A DNA stretch of 40,886 bases from an uncultured Oscillospiraceae bacterium (GTDB lineage: Bacteria > Bacillota > Clostridia > Oscillospirales > Oscillospiraceae): assembly GCA_944385175.1 (NCBI GenBank), contig CALWWB010000007.1, forward strand, positions 1-40,886, in the 5' to 3' direction. Below, piece by piece: positions 6,179-14,224 of this stretch (positions are counted from its first letter, which is position 1; each line of letters opens with the position of its first letter). The notes under the pieces were generated by a model. That model searched no databases. It saw only the letters and a program-made list of their open reading frames with translations, and was not told the DNA's origin. Made by a program: the position numbers and the translations under genes.

Positions 6179-8758
6179 ATGAACGCTGAAAAATACACAC
6201 AGAAAACCCTTGAGGCCATTCAGACTGCCCAGTCCATGGCCCAGGAGAACCATAACAATTACCTCATGCCGGAGCATTTGCTCTACGCCCTGGTGGACCA
6301 GGACGGGGGCCTCATCCCCTCCCTGCTCTCCCGCATGGGTGTGGACTGCAATACCCTGCTCTCGGAGCTGGACACTGCCATTTCCGCCCTGCCCAAGGTA
6401 GGCGGGGATGCCCAGGTCTATCTGTCCCAGGAGGCAGGCCGGGTGATGAGCGCCGCCGAGAAAGCGGCCAAGTCCATGGGGGACGAATACCTCTCCGTGG
6501 AGCATGTGATGATAGGCATTTTTGCCGCAGCCACTCCCGCCATAAAGCGCATCTTTGCTGACCACGGCATCAGCAAGTCCGCCTTTACTGCGGAACTGAG
6601 CAAGGTGAAGACCTCCCCCGTCACAGGGGACAACCCGGAGGACACCTATGACGCTCTGTCCAAGTACGGCACCGACCTGGTGAAGCGGGCCAGAGAGAAC
6701 GAGCTGGACCCGATCATCGGCCGTGACACGGAGATAAGGAACGTCATCCGCATACTCTCCCGCAAGACCAAGAACAACCCCGTGCTCATAGGCGAACCCG
6801 GCGTGGGCAAGACCGCCATCGCCGAGGGTTTGGCCCAGCGTATAGTCCGCGGCGATGTGCCCGAGGGCCTGAAAGACAAAACCATATTCTCTCTGGATAT
6901 GGGTGCCCTTATTGCAGGCGCCAAGTACCGTGGCGAATTTGAGGAGCGGCTTAAAGCCGTGCTGGAGGAGATACGCAAGTCTGAGGGGGGCATCATCCTT
7001 TTTATCGACGAGCTGCACACCATAGTGGGCGCCGGCAAGACCGAGGGCAGTATGGATGCCGGAAACCTCTTAAAGCCCATGCTGGCCCGGGGCGAACTGC
7101 ACTGCATCGGCGCCACCACCCTGGACGAGTACCGCAAGTACATTGAAAAGGACGCTGCTCTGGAGCGTCGTTTCCAGCCGGTGCAGGTGGACGAACCCAC
7201 GGTGGAGGACACCATATCTATCCTCCGTGGCCTGAAAGAGCGCTACGAGGTATACCACGGCGTGCGCATCCACGACAACGCCCTGGTGGCCGCCGCCACT
7301 CTCTCCAACCGTTATATCTCCGACCGTTTCCTCCCGGACAAGGCCATAGACCTGGTGGATGAGGCCTGCGCCCTTATCCGCACCGAGATAGACTCCATGC
7401 CCGCAGAGCTGGACGACATGCGCCGGCGTATCATGCAGCTGGAGATCGAGGAGATGGCTCTGAAGAAAGAGGACGACAAGCTGAGCCAGGACCGCCTCTC
7501 CAAGCTGAGGGAAGATCTGGCCAACATGAAGGACAGCTTCAACGCCATGAAGTCCCGCTGGGAGGAGGAGAAGAACAGCGTGGACGAGGTGAAGCGTCTT
7601 AAAGCCGAGATAGAGAAGATGCACTCGGAGATCGAAAACGCCCAGCTGCGCTACGAATATGAGAAAGCGGCCAAGCTGAAATACTCCGACCTGCCTGCCC
7701 TGGAGCAGAAGCTCCGGGAGGCCGAGCGCCTCTCCGAAGAGCGGAGGGCCAACACCATGGTTCACGACACCGTCACCGAGGAGGAGATCTCCGGCATCGT
7801 ATCCAAGTGGACGGGCATCCCCGTAGCAAAGCTGATGGAGGGCGAGCGGGAGAAGATACTCCATCTGGACGACTACCTCCACAAGCGGGTCATCGGCCAG
7901 GATGAGGCGGTGCAGAAAGTCACCGAGGCCATACTCCGTTCCCGGGCCGGTATAGCCGATCCCAACCGCCCCATAGGCTCCTTCCTCTTCCTGGGTCCCA
8001 CCGGCGTGGGTAAGACGGAGCTGGCCAAGTCCCTGGCGGAATGCCTCTTTGACGACGAGCACAACATCGTGCGTATAGACATGACCGAGTACATGGAGAA
8101 ATTCTCCGTCTCCCGGCTCATCGGCGCGCCTCCCGGATACGTGGGCTATGACGAGGGCGGCCAGCTCACCGAGGCCGTGCGCCGCAAGCCCTACAGCGTA
8201 GTGCTCTTTGACGAAATAGAAAAGGCCCACCCGGATGTATTCAACATCCTGCTTCAGATTCTGGATGACGGACGTATCACCGATTCCCAGGGCCGCACCG
8301 TGGACTTCAAGAACACCATCATCATCCTCACCTCCAACCTGGGCAGCCAGTATCTGCTTGACGGCATCGATATCGACGGCCGCATCTCCCAGTCCGCTCA
8401 GGAGGCGGTTATGGCGGAGCTGCGCCGCTCCTTCCGACCGGAGTTCCTCAACCGTCTGGACGAGACCATCATGTTCCATCCTCTTACCAAGGATAACCTC
8501 ACCGGCATCATCGACATAATGGTCAGCTCTCTGCGCAAGCGCATAAGCGACCGGGGGCTGGAGCTGGTCATCACCGACCAGGCCAAGGAGTTCATCATCC
8601 AGCGGGGTTATGACCCCCTGTACGGCGCCCGTCCCCTGCGCCGCTATCTGCAAAGCAGTGTGGAGACCCTTATCGCCCGGCGCATCCTGGGCGGCGACCT
8701 GTCCACAGGCTCCACCATCACCGTGGATGTCCAGGGCGGGGATCTGGTCTGCCGGTAA
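6179..8758 (+). CDS. clpB: ATP-dependent chaperone ClpB
   Basis: An 859-residue class I AAA+ disaggregase of full family length. The N-terminal Clp_N double repeat covers about residues 1-145. The first AAA domain has Walker A GEPGVGKT (205-212) and Walker B FIDE (275-278). The coiled-coil M domain, about 400-525, is present, which separates ClpB from ClpC/ClpA. The second AAA domain has Walker A GPTGVGKT (606-613), a Walker [10 protein letters not shown] and the pore loop GYVGY. No ClpP-binding IGF/L loop was seen, as expected. It acts as a cytoplasmic hexamer with DnaK to resolubilise aggregates. It follows the RHH regulator by 17 bp. Confidence 0.97.
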   Translation: MNAEKYTQKTLEAIQTAQSMAQENHNNYLMPEHLLYALVDQDGGLIPSLLSRMGVDCNTLLSELDTAISALPKVGGDAQVYLSQEAGRVMSAAEKAAKSMGDEYLSVEHVMIGIFAAATPAIKRIFADHGISKSAFTAELSKVKTSPVTGDNPEDTYDALSKYGTDLVKRARENELDPIIGRDTEIRNVIRILSRKTKNNPVLIGEPGVGKTAIAEGLAQRIVRGDVPEGLKDKTIFSLDMGALIAGAKYRGEFEERLKAVLEEIRKSEGGIILFIDELHTIVGAGKTEGSMDAGNLLKPMLARGELHCIGATTLDEYRKYIEKDAALERRFQPVQVDEPTVEDTISILRGLKERYEVYHGVRIHDNALVAAATLSNRYISDRFLPDKAIDLVDEACALIRTEIDSMPAELDDMRRRIMQLEIEEMALKKEDDKLSQDRLSKLREDLANMKDSFNAMKSRWEEEKNSVDEVKRLKAEIEKMHSEIENAQLRYEYEKAAKLKYSDLPALEQKLREAERLSEERRANTMVHDTVTEEEISGIVSKWTGIPVAKLMEGEREKILHLDDYLHKRVIGQDEAVQKVTEAILRSRAGIADPNRPIGSFLFLGPTGVGKTELAKSLAECLFDDEHNIVRIDMTEYMEKFSVSRLIGAPPGYVGYDEGGQLTEAVRRKPYSVVLFDEIEKAHPDVFNILLQILDDGRITDSQGRTVDFKNTIIILTSNLGSQYLLDGIDIDGRISQSAQEAVMAELRRSFRPEFLNRLDETIMFHPLTKDNLTGIIDIMVSSLRKRISDRGLELVITDQAKEFIIQRGYDPLYGARPLRRYLQSSVETLIARRILGGDLSTGSTITVDVQGGDLVCR

Positions 8759-8787
8759 AAAAACAGGCCGTTCCCACATATATGCAG

Positions 8788-8829
8788 GAGGGAAAACCCC
8801 AGTCGGTGGTTTTCCCTCTTGCCTTTTTT
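8788..8829 (+). terminator. Terminator of the RHH-clpB operon
   Basis: An 11-bp perfect stem (8788-8798/8808-8818) is followed by TTGCCTTTTTT. It lies 30 bp after the clpB stop. Confidence 0.9.
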
Positions 8830-8873
8830 CTTCTTTGGCGTAAAATATAGGCATATCATATCAGGAGCAGGCT

Positions 8874-9626
8874 ATGGAAAACAAATCTCCCCGCCTCCAC
8901 GGCATCGACGCCCTCCGCGGCCTCACGGTGCTGAGTATGGTGGCCTATCATTTCATGTACGACGTGGAAGTAGTCTATGGAATAAATCCGGACTGGTACC
9001 GCATACCCGCCGTCCACATATGGCAGCAGAGCATCTGCTGGAGCTTCATCCTCATCTCCGGCTTTGTCTGGAGCTGGGGGCAGAAGAAGAACCTCCGCCG
9101 GGGCATAGTCATAAATCTCTGGGGCCTGGTGATAACGGCGGTGACTCTCATCGCCCTGCCCTCGGAGGCCATTTGGTTCGGGGTGCTGAATTTCATCGGC
9201 TGCGCCGTGCTGCTGCTCATCCCCCTCCACCCCCTGCTGAAAAGGCTGAAGCCCTGGCTGGGCCTCTGCCTCAGTTTTCTCCTTTTCCTGCTTTTCTTCA
9301 AAGTGAACAGCGGATACCTGGGTCTGGGTGAGCTTTTTTCGGTGAAGCTTCCGGAGAGCCTCTACACCACCCGGCTGCTGACGCCTCTGGGCTTTCCCTA
9401 CACGGGTTTTCGCTCCAGCGACTACTTCCCCATGCTGCCCTGGTTTTTCCTCTATCTCAGCGGCTATTTCCTCCATGGCATCTTTGCCGCCCATCCCGCC
9501 TGGCAGCGGCCTCTCCGCCCCAGGATACCCGTCCTCAGCGCCATCGGCCGCAAAGCCCTTTTGATATACCTTCTCCACCAGCCCCTGTGTATGTTGGTGT
9601 GCATCGTGATATTTGAATTGCTGTGA
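8874..9626 (+). CDS. DUF1624 / heparan-alpha-glucosaminide N-acetyltransferase-like membrane protein
   Basis: A 250-residue integral membrane protein that opens with the family signature RLHGIDALRGLTVLSMVAYH, including the His expected to carry out acyl transfer. About seven hydrophobic helices follow, with SFILISGFVWSW, LWGLVITAVTLIAL, FGVLNFIGCAVLLLIPLHP, LCLSFLLFLLFF, MLPWFFLYLSGYFLHGIF and a final KALLIYLLHQPL segment, the last being a typical YeiB/HGSNAT ending. Family members transfer acetyl groups across the membrane to sugars or envelope polymers; the acceptor here is unknown. GGAG precedes the ATG. The small XRE regulator follows 16 bp behind the stop. Confidence 0.82.
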   Translation: MENKSPRLHGIDALRGLTVLSMVAYHFMYDVEVVYGINPDWYRIPAVHIWQQSICWSFILISGFVWSWGQKKNLRRGIVINLWGLVITAVTLIALPSEAIWFGVLNFIGCAVLLLIPLHPLLKRLKPWLGLCLSFLLFLLFFKVNSGYLGLGELFSVKLPESLYTTRLLTPLGFPYTGFRSSDYFPMLPWFFLYLSGYFLHGIFAAHPAWQRPLRPRIPVLSAIGRKALLIYLLHQPLCMLVCIVIFELL

Positions 9627-9642
9627 GCAGGTGGAAATTGCT

Positions 9643-9879
9643 ATGGCTGAGCAAAAGATAAAGCAGGATGAGATACGCATTGGGGAGAACATCCGCCAAG
9701 TGTGCCGGGAGAAGGGAATTGGTCAAACTGAACTTGTACGTCTTTTACAGCTGCGGGGAATCCTCATCACCAGGGAGAGCCTTGTGAAGATCGAACGGGG
9801 CATCCAGCACATTCAGGCCAGTCAGCTCCGGGCAATCAAGGAGGAATTGGACTGCACTTACGAGCAGCTTTTTAAATAA
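9643..9879 (+). CDS. XRE family helix-turn-helix regulator
   Basis: A 78-residue single-domain HTH protein: IRIGENIRQVCREKGIGQTELVRLLQLRG forms the first helices and LITRESLVKIERGIQHIQASQLRAIKEEL the recognition part, with the usual closing LDCTYEQLF. The Cro/C1-like fold occupies almost the whole protein, so no sensor domain is present. The in-frame ATG at 9613 lies inside the upstream gene; ATG 9643 is preferred because of the GGTGG site about 9 nt before it. It is probably co-transcribed with the acyltransferase gene and may regulate it. Confidence 0.85.
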   Translation: MAEQKIKQDEIRIGENIRQVCREKGIGQTELVRLLQLRGILITRESLVKIERGIQHIQASQLRAIKEELDCTYEQLFK

Positions 9880-9892
9880 GTCTAAATAAAAA

Positions 9893-9926
9893 TCGCAGTC
9901 GCTGAAAAAGCGGCTGCAATTTTTTA
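9893..9926. terminator. Bidirectional terminator between XRE gene and GH112 gene
   Basis: A 9-bp stem (9895-9903/9909-9917, one G-U pair) is flanked by A-runs on the left and T-runs on the right, so it can end transcripts from both converging genes. Confidence 0.85.
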
Positions 9927-9941
9927 TATTTTTCAGTTTTT

Positions 9942-12107
9942 TCAGATGCTGTACCAGCGGATCTCGTTGGCCTCCAGGTGCAGCGGGAAGCTGCCGCCGT
10001 CGGTATATATGGTGGTGTCCTGGGGCTCGTAGGTGTTGTTCACCACGCAATACTTGCCGTTTTTCACGAAGGCATGGACCTCCACATTGTAGTTGGTGGA
10101 GAACCACTTGTGCAGCAGCTCCTCCCCGTGGGCGCTCCACAGGATAGCCCGGTAGAGTATGCGGCTGTTTTCAAAGCTGTAGGGCAGGCCGGAGATGTAC
10201 ACACTGCGGCCGGAGCCGAAGGCGTTCACCGCCATCTGCACTTCCTTCTCCCGCTGCACCAGGATGTCGGTGCCTTCCAGGGCATAGATGCTCTTCTTGC
10301 CCTCGCCGAAGTCCACCTCTCCTTTGCAGTCGGAGAGGATAAAGTGATCGGGATGCTGCTCCCAGTTATACTTGTCGTAACCCAGGGTGAAGCCGGTCTC
10401 CTTCTCCACCCCCAGCACGTTTGCCAGCTGGAGGTAACGGCCCTGGTACTGGTGGCCGGAGGGCTCGCCCACGCCGATGAAGCCGCCGCCCCGATGGACA
10501 AAGGCCTTCACCGCCGAGGATACCGCCGCATCCTCCCATTCGGCGCCGCCGCTGTGGGCTGTGTCTCCATCGCCTACGTTGACCAGCACATCGATGCTGT
10601 CCAGCAGACCGGGGTCTTTCCGGATATCGTCAAAGGAGATGAACTTCACATCAAAGGGCGCTCCGGACAGGGCCTCAATAACTCCGGCATAGGAGTAGTT
10701 CTGCTTCTGATACAGGGCATGGTGCACCATGTGGCAGCCCCAGGAGCGGGCCTTGCCCCAGCTGTTGAGTACCGCCACGGTCTTAATGCAGTAGGGAGTG
10801 GTGCCCTTGATGTTCTCATAGAGCTCTCTGAATTCATTGCACACGCTCTCCACATAGTCTATAAACTCAGGGAACTGGACGGCCAATTTCAGGTAGCCGC
10901 CGTAGCCTATGCGGTCTATAGGCTTGCGCAGGATGGCCCTGCGGGCAGTGACCCAGTTTTCCTTGGCCTCCTTTACCGGGTCCCCACCCTCGTGGAAGGT
11001 ATCGGGGAAGAAGTAGGGCAGGAAGCGGCCCTCGGTGTACTTTACTCCGGGGATGTCGGAGATGAGGCGCAGGGTGGAGCCGTTACCCACGGAACCCACC
11101 ACTGCATCCAGTCCTATGGACTTGAACTCGTCCATGAAAGGCTCGGTTCCTATCCAGTGGTCGCCCAGGAACATCATGGCCTCACGGCCCAGCTCATGGG
11201 TGATATCCACCATCTCCTTGGCCAGCTTTGCCACCTCCCGGCGCTGGAAGGCCTGGAAGTCCTTGAATTCCTTGCTGGGGATACGGTACTGGTTGTTGTA
11301 GTAGCCCTGATCCACGATGTACTCGGGCCGGAACTTATAGCCCACTTCCTTTTCAAACTGCTCCAGGATGTAGGGGGAGACGGAGGCGGAGTAGCCGTAC
11401 CAGTCCACATACTTCTCCCGGCGCAGCTCATCAAACACCAGGGTGAACTGGTGGAAGAAGGTGGTATAGCGGATGACGTTCACATAGGGGTGCTCGGCTA
11501 TGAAGCGGCGCAGACGCTCCATTGTATATTTGTGGGTCTTGGGCTGGCGCACATCGAAGGTGATCTGCCGCTCGAAGTTCTGCCAGTTGTTGGTGACGGC
11601 GTTGTACATGTGCACCGGGTCCCAAATGAGGTAAGCCAGGAAAGCCACGGTATAGTCGTGGAAGGGCTTTGCCTGGGGGATCACCACGCAACCGCTGTTT
11701 TCGTCGTAGTTCCAGCAGTCTGTTGGCACTATACTGCCCTCGGTCCTGTCCATAACTTCCCACCAGCGCTTGATATCGTCCCTGGTGTTCACCTGCATCA
11801 GGTCGGGGCTGACCCCCTTCATCAAAGGTATCTCCAGCCTGTCGCAGGAAGCGGTGTTAAATCCGGTCATTATGTAGCACTGCTGAACCTCATCGGGATT
11901 GCCCTTGGCCCAGGCATTGTCCTTGCGGGTGGTGTAATAGGTGGAGTAGATTTTTGCGTCCTGCTCCTGCAGCTCCTTGGGGAAATCGGTGCCGTCGCAG
12001 TCACGGATAGCATCGGCGCCCCAGCGTTTCATTATCTCCAGAGTTTCCGGCACAACGTCCAGATCTGTGGGAATTGTCACGCGGCCCACGCTTTTTCTTT
12101 CGCTCAT
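9942..12107 (-). CDS. GH112 1,3-beta-galactosyl-N-acetylhexosamine phosphorylase
   Basis: A 721-residue phosphorylase of glycoside hydrolase family 112, full length. It splits lacto-N-biose or galacto-N-biose with phosphate into galactose-1-phosphate and the N-acetylhexosamine. An N-terminal (beta/alpha)8 barrel contains WGADAIRDCDGTDFP (29-43), a WDPVHMYNAVTNNW segment (162-175) and FLGDHWIGTEPF (313-324), in which D316 corresponds to the catalytic acid Asp313 of the Bifidobacterium longum enzyme. A glutaminase-like middle domain and a beta-sandwich follow. There is no signal peptide, so it is cytoplasmic, as expected for an enzyme acting on an imported disaccharide. It is the last gene of the ABC transporter operon. 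Known symbols include lnpA and gnpA, but the substrate preference is not certain. Confidence 0.95.
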   Translation of the reverse strand: MSERKSVGRVTIPTDLDVVPETLEIMKRWGADAIRDCDGTDFPKELQEQDAKIYSTYYTTRKDNAWAKGNPDEVQQCYIMTGFNTASCDRLEIPLMKGVSPDLMQVNTRDDIKRWWEVMDRTEGSIVPTDCWNYDENSGCVVIPQAKPFHDYTVAFLAYLIWDPVHMYNAVTNNWQNFERQITFDVRQPKTHKYTMERLRRFIAEHPYVNVIRYTTFFHQFTLVFDELRREKYVDWYGYSASVSPYILEQFEKEVGYKFRPEYIVDQGYYNNQYRIPSKEFKDFQAFQRREVAKLAKEMVDITHELGREAMMFLGDHWIGTEPFMDEFKSIGLDAVVGSVGNGSTLRLISDIPGVKYTEGRFLPYFFPDTFHEGGDPVKEAKENWVTARRAILRKPIDRIGYGGYLKLAVQFPEFIDYVESVCNEFRELYENIKGTTPYCIKTVAVLNSWGKARSWGCHMVHHALYQKQNYSYAGVIEALSGAPFDVKFISFDDIRKDPGLLDSIDVLVNVGDGDTAHSGGAEWEDAAVSSAVKAFVHRGGGFIGVGEPSGHQYQGRYLQLANVLGVEKETGFTLGYDKYNWEQHPDHFILSDCKGEVDFGEGKKSIYALEGTDILVQREKEVQMAVNAFGSGRSVYISGLPYSFENSRILYRAILWSAHGEELLHKWFSTNYNVEVHAFVKNGKYCVVNNTYEPQDTTIYTDGGSFPLHLEANEIRWYSI

Positions 12108-12131
12108 ATGCTTACTCCTTATAGTTTTGGC

Positions 12132-12323
12132 TTAGTCCTCAAAGGGGGCGTTATAGATGAATATTGCCGCAAGCAGCACCACTACTCCCACCACCATTAT
12201 TCCAAGGCCGGCAAGTTCCCCTGTCATCTTCCAGCCGGCTATCACCAGAGCCAGGCCCAGTATGAAGAAAAGGGCAATCAAAGTCAAGCGCAGAACAACG
12301 TGCTCTTTCCAAAATTTCTGCAT
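12132..12323 (-). CDS. Small membrane protein, DUF6903-like
   Basis: A 63-residue protein with two hydrophobic helices (LTLIALFFILGLALVIAG, about 13-30, and LAGLGIMVVGVVVLLAAIFIY, about 37-57) and short polar ends. I recall DUF6903 proteins of this size in the same position between sugar permeases and GH112 phosphorylases; the match is from memory and the function is unknown. It lies 9 bp behind the second permease and 24 bp before the phosphorylase, within the same operon, so a helper role in the transporter complex is conceivable. Confidence 0.65.
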   Translation of the reverse strand: MQKFWKEHVVLRLTLIALFFILGLALVIAGWKMTGELAGLGIMVVGVVVLLAAIFIYNAPFED

Positions 12324-12332
12324 TGTTTCACC

Positions 12333-13214
12333 TTAACCTTTCAGTCCGCCCACGGTCATGCCCTGGGTCAGCTTCTTCTGTACGCAGATGTACAGTATCA
12401 GTGTGGGCAGCATCACCATCACAAGGCCCGCATACATCATGCCGTACTGGGCGGCTGACTGCTGGGCCTGCATCAGATTCAGCAGTCCCACCGGCAGAGT
12501 CCGGGATGCCTGGGCAGAGCTCATCAAAGTCATGGATATGATGTACTCATTCCAGAAGGAGAGGAAGTTGAAGAGTATGATAGTTATAACGGAGGGCTTT
12601 GCCATGGGGAAGATTATACTGGTCATGGCTTTGCCGTAGCCTGCGCCGTCTATATAGGCGGCCTCCTCGAAGTCATGGGGCAGGGTGGCAAAGTAGCCGC
12701 TGAGCAGGTAGATGGTGAAGGGCAGGGCCGTTGCTGCATACACCACAGCCAAAACAAAGAGGTTGTTCAGCAGAAAGGCAGAGCCGAAGACCTTTTTTAT
12801 CCACACATCCCCGTCACGGAGCATGAGGAATATGGGTACCACGATGTAGTTGACGTTGATGAACAGTCCCGCCATGAAGGCTACGTTAAAAAACTTGCTG
12901 CCTTTGAACTTGAAGCGGGAAAGACAATAGGCGGCAGGCAGAGCCACCACCAGAAGTATGGCCAAGGCCATGGCAGTCACCAGAACGGAGTTCATCATGT
13001 ACTCGCCCATCTTGGCGGCATTCCATGCCTCTACGAAGTTCTGCCAGTGGAAGCCCATGGGCAGAGCCCAAGGATTGCCGTAAAACTCGCTGTTCTCTTT
13101 TATGGAGGCCAGGAACACCCAGGCCACCGGGACGATAATGCATACTGCCAGTAGTATCAGCACTATGTATATGAATACCTTATAAAGGCGCTCCGCGGAT
13201 TGACTTTTACTCAT
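12333..13214 (-). CDS. Carbohydrate ABC transporter permease (MalG type)
   Basis: A 293-residue permease with six predicted helices, starting with a helix at VFIYIVLILLAVCIIVPVAWVF. The EAA loop that docks the ATPase is visible as FEEAAYIDGAGYGKAMTSIIFPMAKP-like sequence at about 200-225. The end KKLTQGMTVGGLKG is the usual MalG-family tail. It belongs to the CUT1 family, paired with the MalF-type permease 15 bp upstream and the solute-binding lipoprotein. An AGGAGG ribosome binding site overlaps the upstream stop codon. Substrate inferred from the GH112 neighbour: a galactosyl-N-acetylhexosamine disaccharide. Confidence 0.92.
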   Translation of the reverse strand: MSKSQSAERLYKVFIYIVLILLAVCIIVPVAWVFLASIKENSEFYGNPWALPMGFHWQNFVEAWNAAKMGEYMMNSVLVTAMALAILLVVALPAAYCLSRFKFKGSKFFNVAFMAGLFINVNYIVVPIFLMLRDGDVWIKKVFGSAFLLNNLFVLAVVYAATALPFTIYLLSGYFATLPHDFEEAAYIDGAGYGKAMTSIIFPMAKPSVITIILFNFLSFWNEYIISMTLMSSAQASRTLPVGLLNLMQAQQSAAQYGMMYAGLVMVMLPTLILYICVQKKLTQGMTVGGLKG

Positions 13215-13229
13215 ATTCTGGGCACCTCC

Positions 13230-14114
13230 TCAGTATTCCAGGGGCGTACGCTTGGTAGCCCGGTTCACAAGAGCGGACAGAGCGAAGGAGAACAGGAAGA
13301 TGACCACGCCGGCTGCCATGGAATAGCCGTAAAGGCCGGCGTCCTTCTGGTTGTACATAAAGCTCAGAGCCACCTCCGAGGCACCTCCCGGCCCGCCGGA
13401 GGTCATTGCCTTCACAAACAGGAAGGCCATGTTAATGTTGGAGATTATAAAGAAAGTGAGAGTGGTGCGGATATTGGTCCAGATAAGGGGTATGGTTATC
13501 TGGAAGAACTGGGTGATACGTCCGGCCCCGTCCAGGCTGGCACTCTCATATAGGCTTACGGAGACAGCGGACATGGAAGCCATATACATGACCATGTAGT
13601 AGCCAATGGCCTGCCACACCATGGCAATGATGATGCTGACCATGACCAGTTTTGCATCCTTCCACAGTACCTGTACAGTCTCACCGGCAAAGAAGGACAG
13701 GAGGGTATTGAGCATGCCGTTTTCCGGTTTGTAAATGGCGGAGAATATACCGGAGATGACAACTATGGAGAGAATATTTGGAATGTAGTATATGATACGG
13801 AAGAAATCCTGTCCCTTTATCTTTTCCCTGGTGAGTATAGCGGCAAAGGTCAGGGCAAAGAAGAAGGTAATGATGGTGACCACCACTATAAGCAGAATAG
13901 TATTCTGCATGGAGCGGATGAACTTGGCATCCTGAAACAGCACTTCAAAGTTGTTCAGCCCCACAAAGGTCTCCGTAGGCGAATAGGCGCCCCTCTCAAA
14001 AAGGGACATACGGAAGACGTTCAGCGTGGGGATGATCATGAAGACTGTAAACAAAATCACGGCCGGCGCCACACACAGGAATATGAAGCGGCTGCGGCCT
14101 TTGCTCTTCAGCAT
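13230..14114 (-). CDS. Carbohydrate ABC transporter permease (MalF type)
   Basis: The protein is 294 residues from the ATG at 14114, chosen because AAAGGAG lies 8 nt upstream; the reading frame stays open farther upstream, but that part has no permease similarity. Six helices begin with FIFLCVAPAVILFTVFMIIPTLNV and the EAA motif appears as YESASLDGAGRITQFFQITIP. The tail VNRATKRTPLEY is typical. It forms a heterodimeric CUT1 channel with the downstream MalG-type permease. A 12-bp hairpin lies between it and the solute-binding protein gene, so it is likely expressed at a lower level than that gene. Confidence 0.92.
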   Translation of the reverse strand: MLKSKGRSRFIFLCVAPAVILFTVFMIIPTLNVFRMSLFERGAYSPTETFVGLNNFEVLFQDAKFIRSMQNTILLIVVVTIITFFFALTFAAILTREKIKGQDFFRIIYYIPNILSIVVISGIFSAIYKPENGMLNTLLSFFAGETVQVLWKDAKLVMVSIIIAMVWQAIGYYMVMYMASMSAVSVSLYESASLDGAGRITQFFQITIPLIWTNIRTTLTFFIISNINMAFLFVKAMTSGGPGGASEVALSFMYNQKDAGLYGYSMAAGVVIFLFSFALSALVNRATKRTPLEY

Positions 14115-14155
14115 ATTACAGCTCCTTTCCAGTTTCTTACATGTATCGCTGTGAT

Positions 14156-14187
14156 AAAAGGCGGCGGGCAGTAAACTGCTCGCCGCC
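14156..14187 (-). terminator. Intercistronic stem-loop after the solute-binding protein gene
   Basis: On the minus strand a 12-bp stem with one mismatch (14176-14187/14160-14171) is followed by TTTTATC. It lies between the solute-binding protein and the permeases, where such hairpins commonly reduce read-through or protect the upstream mRNA. Confidence 0.75.
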
Positions 14188-14224
14188 CAAAAGTGCTTGG
14201 TCTGTTTTTTTATTCCCTTTTCTC

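Noticed and set aside
7070..8854. A 594-codon open frame opposite clpB, and a similar one of 558 codons at 37079-38755 opposite secA
   Set aside because: Both are frame shadows of conserved genes without any recognisable domain.
9978..12458. An 826-codon open frame on the plus strand opposite the GH112 gene
   Set aside because: It runs antisense to a well-supported enzyme gene, resembles no family and has no ribosome binding site; GC-rich third positions keep the complementary frame open.
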